DNA from: Omphalotus guepiniiformis
Taxonomy: Eukaryota > Basidiomycota > Agaricomycetes > Agaricales > Omphalotaceae
Direction: 5' to 3'
Assembly (NCBI GenBank): GCA_028554645.1
Contig: JAQOOI010000012.1
Location: forward strand, 434,001 to 498,000
DNA length: 64,000 bases
The notes under the pieces were generated by a model that saw nothing but the letters and a program-made list of their open reading frames with translations, was not told the origin of the DNA and did not search any database. The position numbers and the translations under genes were made by a program. Within the stretch, counting starts at the first letter, position 1. Every line of letters begins with the position of its first letter. Shown here piece after piece: positions 56,911 to 64,000 of the stretch.

Positions 56911-59900
56911 CTACGACCCTTCCAAATCCCCACTCCTCCTCTTCAACACCGTCTCACACGCACGCCGACTGATCGTCCGTAAACGACCTCCAAACCCTCT
57001 CTTCACTCTCGTATGCGAAAGATCAGTCTGCATCCTCCTAACCGCCGGACCACCCTCCTCCGCCGCAAAGTCATATCCACGATGGACAGACCTTAAACCA
57101 GTCGACATATCCGTACGCACAGATACCGTCGACTGATTCGCGTGCGCACTCTGTAGCACACCTGGTCTCGTTCCACTGGCTCTTGCACCAGTACCAGTTC
57201 CTGCACCAGCCGCGTCCCCAGGTAGAGACAAAACGCTCCTCGACAGGTAGTCTGGATCGTGCCTCATCGATTCCAACCCAGCGCCCTTCATATGCGCTTC
57301 CTTTTTGTAGTCCCTATGCGGATCGACCTTGCGTGCCCAGCGCATAATATCAATGTCGTCCGGAGTAAAGATGAATTTATACGCTTTGGCGATGTACCGA
57401 GGAGCGAGCGCGAGACACACGGTAAGTGGTAAGCATAACCAGAAGAATGCTGATGGGAAGAGGTAGTGATCGTTGCCGTAAACAGGCGTGTAGAACCATC
57501 CGGGAGAGATGAGGTTGTAGATAGCCTATTTCGAGGAAACTGTAAGTTTATTTTGGTGCGGTGAGAGGTAGATACTCACAGTATAAACCCAAACTAAAAT
57601 GATACCAATCGACACTGCAAAGAAGACCCAACCAGTCCAAACGTTCGTGTTAAGACCGTTGAACAGATTGGCTACAATAACAGCAGACATGACCATTGTC
57701 GTAGATAGGACAAAACGTTAGCAACCAATAACACTACAAAGTGGAGCTACACGAACCGTAGAGAACTCAAATTGATACTGATTATATCCATCTGTACGCG
57801 TCGTGGTGGAAGAAGCATACGCATAGTTGATCAAGAAATAGACGATTGCAGACTAGGCGTCGGTGATTTGTATTCAATATGGATGCAACGATAGGCATAG
57901 ACGTGAAACACGCACCTGGTATATACCATCCAACATATACAGCACAAACCATTTCATCCCGAACCATCGCCCTTCACGGCCGTATCGATAGAGCTCGGGA
58001 AGGTCCATAAGGACGTGAGAGTCTATGAAAACTCGCTTTAGCACAGATGCAGGACAGCCTACAACTGGAGTATCACATACCAACAATTCGATCGAATATC
58101 CCAATGGCAATGACAGGCGCTATCGTCCAGAACGAATTCCAGAAAAGAAGATAAGTGTATTCAAACACGCTATGAGGAGGAACAAGATATCAATATCCTT
58201 GACGTCGCAAGTTGCAAAGAGCCTACTCACTAGGCAGAACTCCATCCATTATAGATCTGGAACCACCATAATACGCCTATACAGACGATATTCTTATAAA
58301 AGAAGTTCAAGATCATGTTGCACGAAGTGAGTGACAGCCCAATAAATCAAGGAAGGACGTGAACGAACATGTTGCCATTACGAGCGTAGGACCAATGCCC
58401 GTGTACCAATAAAAGTCTCTTCAAGAATCGGAACTAAATAGAAAGATCGTACGTCAACGAACGAAACACAGATCATAGAACAAAAAGAATGCATGCCTGC
58501 GCAATGGCATAATCCGATGAATTAACCGCCTGAAGTCCTTCCTCACCAGAAATCCCAACGCCTACATCAGCAGCCTGCCAAGACGAATGATCAGCATCCA
58601 AAAGAGATAGACGAACTCACAAAAAAAACTTACTTGAATCATGCTGACATCGTTCGCACCATCTCCTATAGCTAGAGTCATCGCTCCAAGGCCATCCTTC
58701 ACCAGCTTAACAACAAGCGCTTTCTGAAGAGGAGAAACTCGACAACAAATAACCCCTTCACACTCCATCGCAAGACGCAACAGAAGGTCCTTATGCGAAT
58801 CCTCGTTCAAAGCCTGTTAAAAGAAACAGCATTCAGTAATCCGCAACGACCAAGCCAAATCCCATGTAAAGACTCACAGATCCTAATGCCGCACCATCAA
58901 TGACCAAAACGAACCCACCAGGACGATCTCCATTGCCAGTGCCGACGAGTGAACTGACACCAGTTTGCACTCGCTGCAAGGGTATAGCCCGTTGGCCATC
59001 ATGAGATGCTTGTGAGGAAGCAGTAGATGAACGGCGATGTAAAGTTCCCGTCACAACACCATTCTCATCTAAGATACCGCTCTCCGGAAAGAACTCCTCT
59101 ACAGCGCGAGTCATCTGTTGATACACCGGCCGAGAGCTAGCACTTCCACCACGGATGACGATGATATTGGATTCCTTTCCAATAAGGTTGGTGCTATGTC
59201 CAATAGCTAAACACGGGTCAGGGAAGAACAAAAGCAAAAGAATACGAGAGACACTCACCAATTGCTGTTTCCAATTTATCCCCAGTAGCAACCCACACCT
59301 TGATACCAGCTCTCTTCAGGTCAGCAATAGTCTCCGGAACGCCATCCTGCAAACAGTCTTCGATACCAGTAGCGCCAAGCAACCTAACATCCTGCTCAAG
59401 CTCATCCGATATCGCATCAATCTTCTCCTCCCTTCCCTCCATCGACACAGTCGCTTCATGATACCTCTCGCACCACTCCTCATATTCATCCTCCGGTATA
59501 ATCTTGTACGCCAACGTAAGCGTCCTCAACCCCCCATTGGCAAATTCACTCAAATGCATCTCCGTCTGATGACTCAACCCATCATCCACACCCTTCTTCA
59601 GCCTCTCAAAAACAACATTATCCGCTCCCTTCATCAACAACAACAGTCGATTATCGGTCCCATCCAACCTCCGAAGAACAACGCTCATTCGCTTCCTTGT
59701 ACTGTTGAACTCGAGAATATTCAACAACTCGTACTTTTCATACTTGTCCTTCTCATCACCAGACTCGACGTCATTGTTCTCGTTGGACATGGGAGTTTGA
59801 AGATACAATATCTCCCTCTCCCTTCCTCGAAAGACATACCCGACGTCTGCGGCTGCTTGCACGAGCGCAGCCTCGTCAGGAGACTGAGCCTTGTACTCGA

Positions 59901-62049
59901 TTTTTCCCGTCTCCTTGTCCACGGAAGTCAGCACAGTATGACAAAGTGCCAAAACGGTGAAGAACCCGTTTAATGCCCGCGCGTGAGCAGCATTAGGAGA
60001 ATTTGAATTGGAATGGATTGCAGCTCTGATGTCAACTGAGAGGTCGGTAGAGTGGAATACTGGTTGTTTGCCAGTTACAGCTGGGCTCTGGGGGAGAATA
60101 TCGGGGGTTGTGGCGGTAGACGACTCGTTGCTGCTGGATTGTACATCTGACACTTTAGTTGCAACTCCTGCGTTGGCTTTGTCCGTTGGTTCTTCGTCGT
60201 CTGGCTCTCCAACATAAGCTTTTCCACCAACCGAACATTGCCGGAATATCATGGAATTCTGTAATCCCCATATCATCAGCCCTAGAACACTTGATCCATA
60301 AACGAAAAACCTACCTGAGTTAATGTCCCAGTCTTGTCCGAGAAAATATACTCAATCTGTCCAAGATCATCAGACAAATTCCATGACCTCGCCAACGTCG
60401 CCTGTCCAGTCTTTGCATAGTATATATGCGTATCGAAATAGATGAACAACGCCTGACACGTCCGTACGGCCTCGATTGAAATGTACAGTGAGATGGGCAC
60501 GATATTCTGGAACCTAAAACGAATATAATGAGCTGCTGTCTAAATAAGAATAGCAAACCACGTACGTGATCAGCGCAAACGCCCAAGTCACTAAACCATT
60601 GATGCTCGGATTGTCATCGCTTTGATTGTCCCCATACAGCCAAGGAGCACCAGCAGGATAATCTCGATGTTCAAGAACAGAATCAACAATGGCGCATACC
60701 ACAGCCATTATCGCAAGCAAGATAAGGTTGACGAATCTGTAAATGAATTGTGAGAACAATTCTCCCTTGAGTAACGAAACACACGAATACCTGAGGATTC
60801 ATCTGCCTTTCGACCTTGCTACGCTTACTAGGTGTCCCACCAGCGTTCAAAACAATCTTCGTATCCTCACCGGTGAACAAGACTACACCGATAACCCAAC
60901 CAGTATTCCTCAAGACCGTCCCTCGCAAGAGCGTGTGGCTAATATCCGCAGGATACTGATCCTTGTCCCCCTTGTCGATATTCACCGTTGCGTTCAGCTT
61001 GAACATATTATTGTCCGGACGATCCAAATCAATCCTAAACGCATTGTCCTTCCGCGCACAAGCCGCCGCACTGCGCATGTAAGCGAGCGTCGAAACAGCG
61101 TTCCTCGACTTGAGATTTGTTTCACCATCAAGATTCTTGGTCTCGACGAACGCTACATTTTCATCTTCCGACGTCGCACAGATAAGAACATCGGCGGGAA
61201 TGGACTCGTTTTCGAGAATCTTGACAACATCTCCAACGCGTACATCTTCCCAAATAGTTCTTTTCCAATGCGGCTGCTTTATATGATGCTCGTGGAGAGA
61301 AAATCGGTGTTGCTGTTTAGAGTCTTCTTCTACCTCGTCATCGAATTCGATATCGTCAGGGAAGACAGGGTCAGCTGAACTGTCAGGGACAGGGGCTTCC
61401 GAACCGGCACCAACACCCTCAACTTTCTGTACATTCGGAGTATTCTTTTTCTCTCTATTTGGGATGAGCCGTTTAGGGACGATACCTCGAACAAATGTGC
61501 GACTTTTCGGTTTCATAGGATTAGGGTTATTCCATCCATCGCCTCGGAGAACACGAGAGACGGTATGGTTGACTGTACGGTCAGACTGGTGTCGCTTGAC
61601 ATCCTCGTATCCATCCTTGATGGCTGTTATACCCAAGACGATGAGTAGAGGTAGAATCACAAGGCCGGGTGAGATGGTGGAGAATTTGTTGAAGAACTGG
61701 AGAATAGCAATCCCCAAGAAAAATCTACAAAATTCATAAGTAAACCGAACCAACGTCTAACTTTTGAAGAAACGTACATATTCGCAATTCGCCTAAATTG
61801 TTCGAGCAAATTCCGGGGCAGAAAGGTAATAATCGTATACTTTGAGGTTATAACCTGATTATTCGTATAGACATGTTCCGGCTTTACTCTTCCCTTCTTA
61901 TCCCTATAGTCCTCCGGCAAGTCTTCATTAACGAAGACGGTTCGCCTTGGCCCCGGCTCTCTTTTCTTGACGAAGAGATTCTCGACGTTGAACGCAGCAG
62001 CTTTGGCGTACCACGCTGCGAGGCGATTCGATCTTGCAGGGGCCGACAT
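56911..62049 (-). CDS. P4-ATPase phospholipid flippase, copy 2 (Dnf1/Dnf2-like)
   Basis: Runs from the ATG at 62047-62049 to the stop at 56911-56913 through about 14 exons placed as in copy 1; roughly 1,400 residues. Motifs match: [87 protein letters not shown] and NSSDYAIAQ. The cytosolic inserts differ from copy 1: a longer acidic linker before the actuator domain ([17 protein letters not shown]) and a different nucleotide-binding-domain insert rich in Ser/Thr. The C-terminus ends RRSGDLEGS. No stop or frameshift is seen in the exons read. The two copies have diverged enough for different lipids or locations, which is inference. Confidence 0.94.
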
Positions 62050-63380
62050 AGCGTCTTAGACGCAGATGAATTTAGAAAGATAATTCGTGAAAGTGTAGTT
62101 CGTGAGATGGACGTAAGAAGCAGAAGAGGAAGCGTTACGCTACCGACATAACATGTACGCTGAGTATCAACGACGAAAACCACGGCAATTGCGCCTGACG
62201 CAGCTTACGTGAAATCTGCTGACGTGTCTCTGACTAGCATCCCGAGGACCCGAACTCTGGTCTAGCTTTGTTGGGCATTTTTACCTCTTCTTTTGCAGAG
62301 AAACATACATAGCTAATATCTAGTCTCGTATGTCATTCACGAGTCAGACGGTGCTCAGCTTCAACAAGTTCACCGGTGAGGTGGTATTCAGGTTGTATTT
62401 CTTAGTATCTACAGGAACTGACTCTCATTTTTTGGAACTGACGCGGATGGGGTGAAATTGAAATTTTGAAATTTTGAAACCGTGTCTTGGCGGTGGTGAC
62501 AAAGGCTGTAACGACTAAACAGCTGATGCACACGCTGCAAGTCCACCTGCTTCCCCGCTGCTTCCCGTGGCGCATAATGATGACTATTTGATGTTGTCGA
62601 TGATTGGACAAGAAAGTTACGCAGGTATCGCTTGAAGGAAGGAGACATCCGCAGTTCCATTTCTAGGCTTCAATCAACAACTATAACGGTCTTAGGACGA
62701 CAAAGAATTCGAGAAGGAAGAGAATGGCGAGAGGGCGAAGCACATCACTGTCAGTAACGAGGATGACTTTTCGTTCAAATCGTTGTCATGTTCAGTTTCT
62801 TGTTGAATGCATCATATTCCCACCTCTGTTGGTCTTCAAGTCGTTCAACATCTTGCTGGTTTGATACAATGCGCTCCACTACTCCCCAAACCTCCGAAGT
62901 CCTCTCTACTTGCTTGCAAACTCTCACAGGGTTTAATACTCACTAATACCACCTTGGTCCTGCTGACTACGGTCTCTCGCGGGTCTCTCGAAGGAACGAA
63001 AGATCATTTGACATCTCTCCGATTCAGATCGGAACGTTTTTACGCGTAATTTGTGTACGGTCCTGACGCTTCCTGCCGCCAAAAAGACACGAAGGGTACA
63101 GGTAGGAGAGGTCGTTTATAAGAGCTTACTGAATGGTCCTTGATTCACAATCGTATACGTATAATAAAATGAGAAATCAATCCGGTCGGAACAGGGTCGG
63201 AAATAATTCTGAAGAAAACATCTAGAGCCGAGCTAATCTCTCCAAGACTTAGAATGAAAGTACATTTAGTTCTACAAATACAAAACAATGCTTGAAACGT
63301 TGAAGATTCTATCATACAAAACAAATTTCATCCAACTATTACTCGTTCTCGCCAAATTTTGTCGGTCCAGTATGAGCTAT
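62050..63380. other. promoter region of P4-ATPase copy 2; otherwise empty
   Basis: 1.3 kb between genes on the same strand. Open frames at 62402-62660 and 62807-63049 show no known motif. AAATTTTGAAATTTTGAAA (62460-62478) is a short direct repeat. No RNA gene or transposon recognised. Confidence 0.5.
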
Positions 63381-63985
63381 TCATTGAGTCGCCTTCGCCT
63401 GGGCAGCCTTCTTTTCTTCAGCCTCCTTCTTCAAATCGCGTTTCTTAATCAAAACAAACGCATCACCGCCCTCGCCAGCGGGAAGGGCTTCTACGGGTCC
63501 AGAGACGGTGCCCTCGCCTTCAGGTTTCAATTGCCTTCTTTGCTCGCGAATAAGATCGAGGTCGTGTGAGACGAAACCGTGACCGGCAACAGGACCATAG
63601 TACGAAGTTCCTGCAAGGGAGCCGATAATGCTGAGAAACAAAAATCAGGCGAAATTCCAAGGAACAACGCCGAATTGACATACCAAGTGCCAACGAGGAG
63701 AGACAAGTAGAATCGATATTGCGAATACCAAGGGGGAGCTAGTGTTTGATGTTCAGTCGAGACAGAAAGCATACATTTCAAGAAACATACTCCATCCCAT
63801 AGCCGTAGCCTTATAATCGGCCCACCAGAGACTAGTGAATCCAACCCATTGAACAAGCAGCGCTGTCATCGGCTGTAACGCAAGAGTCGGCCATGCAAAG
63901 AGGATAGGGGCGGCACCGAGCATGAGACGAGCATATCCCTTCTGTCCACCGAGCTCAGAAAATTCCATACCCCAATGAAGAGCGC
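63381..63985 (-). CDS. DUF3429/TMEM69-like membrane protein, 5' end beyond window
   Basis: Three exons are visible: 63791-63985, 63684-63738, 63381-63630. The upstream exon lies past the right edge, since a CAG acceptor precedes 63985 at a split codon. The readable part gives ALHWGMEFSELGGQKGYARL, then hydrophobic stretches (ARLMLGAAPILFAWPTLAL, TALLVQWVGFTSLWWAD) and PPWYSQYRFYLSLLVGTCIIGSLAG. LHWGMEF plus WYSQYRFYLSLLVG is characteristic of DUF3429 proteins, the group of human TMEM69, thought to be mitochondrial inner-membrane proteins of unknown role. A hydrophilic Lys/Glu-rich tail of about 70 residues ends KAAQAKATQ. Confidence 0.85.
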
Positions 63986-64000
63986 CTGTAATTTGTGTTA

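Noticed and set aside
1..64000. tRNA genes and CRISPR arrays
   Set aside because: Several GTTCGA-type stretches were inspected but none had matching acceptor and anticodon stems; no spaced repeat array exists, and the host is eukaryotic.

Overview
The window is nuclear DNA of a filamentous basidiomycete, most likely an Agaricomycete. Genes are dense and split by many 45-70 bp GT-AG introns plus a few GC-AG introns. The set includes a P6 phosphatase SAPS subunit, a Cdc10-type septin, FAN1, COG6, AP-2 mu and Dnf-type flippases, and several predicted proteins of the kind known mainly from mushroom-forming fungi (zinc-module PARP, DUF6533-like membrane protein, serine-rich single-pass membrane protein). 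All exon-intron models were solved by hand from splice sites, reading frame and family similarity.

Region 1 (1-8.7 kb) is the most unusual part. A unit carrying a Cys-rich PARP-domain gene plus a PPIL4-type cyclophilin gene is present twice in tandem. Unit A (about 256-3955) keeps an intact PARP gene but a wrecked cyclophilin. Unit B (about 4430-7900) has a PARP gene with a frameshift and a deletion next to the active site, but an intact cyclophilin-RRM gene. A 272-bp element with terminal inverted repeats and a TA target duplication sits just after the unit A PARP gene and is missing from the paralogous site in unit B.

Region 2 (8.9-24.2 kb) holds housekeeping genes: AP-2 mu (endocytosis), the SAPS phosphatase regulator, an acylpyruvase-type FAH hydrolase, a small single-pass membrane protein, a NEDD1-like spindle protein and a divergently transcribed F-box-like/ankyrin protein.

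Region 3 (24.2-33.5 kb) is gene-poor. It contains a single-exon ABM-fold protein, a DUF6533-like multi-pass membrane protein gene that may be decaying, a 101-residue hydrophilic protein, and several kilobases in which I recognise nothing.

Region 4 (33.5-64 kb) is gene-dense again. COG6 is followed by two paralogous P4-ATPases on the same strand about 15 kb apart. Between them lie FAN1, a 208-residue unknown, a serine-rich single-pass membrane protein, RPAC1 (AC40), a glycine-rich 160-residue protein and septin Cdc10. The right edge cuts a DUF3429/TMEM69-like membrane protein. Functionally the second half leans toward membrane traffic and polarity (AP-2, COG6, flippases, septin), but nothing in the sequence shows co-regulation.
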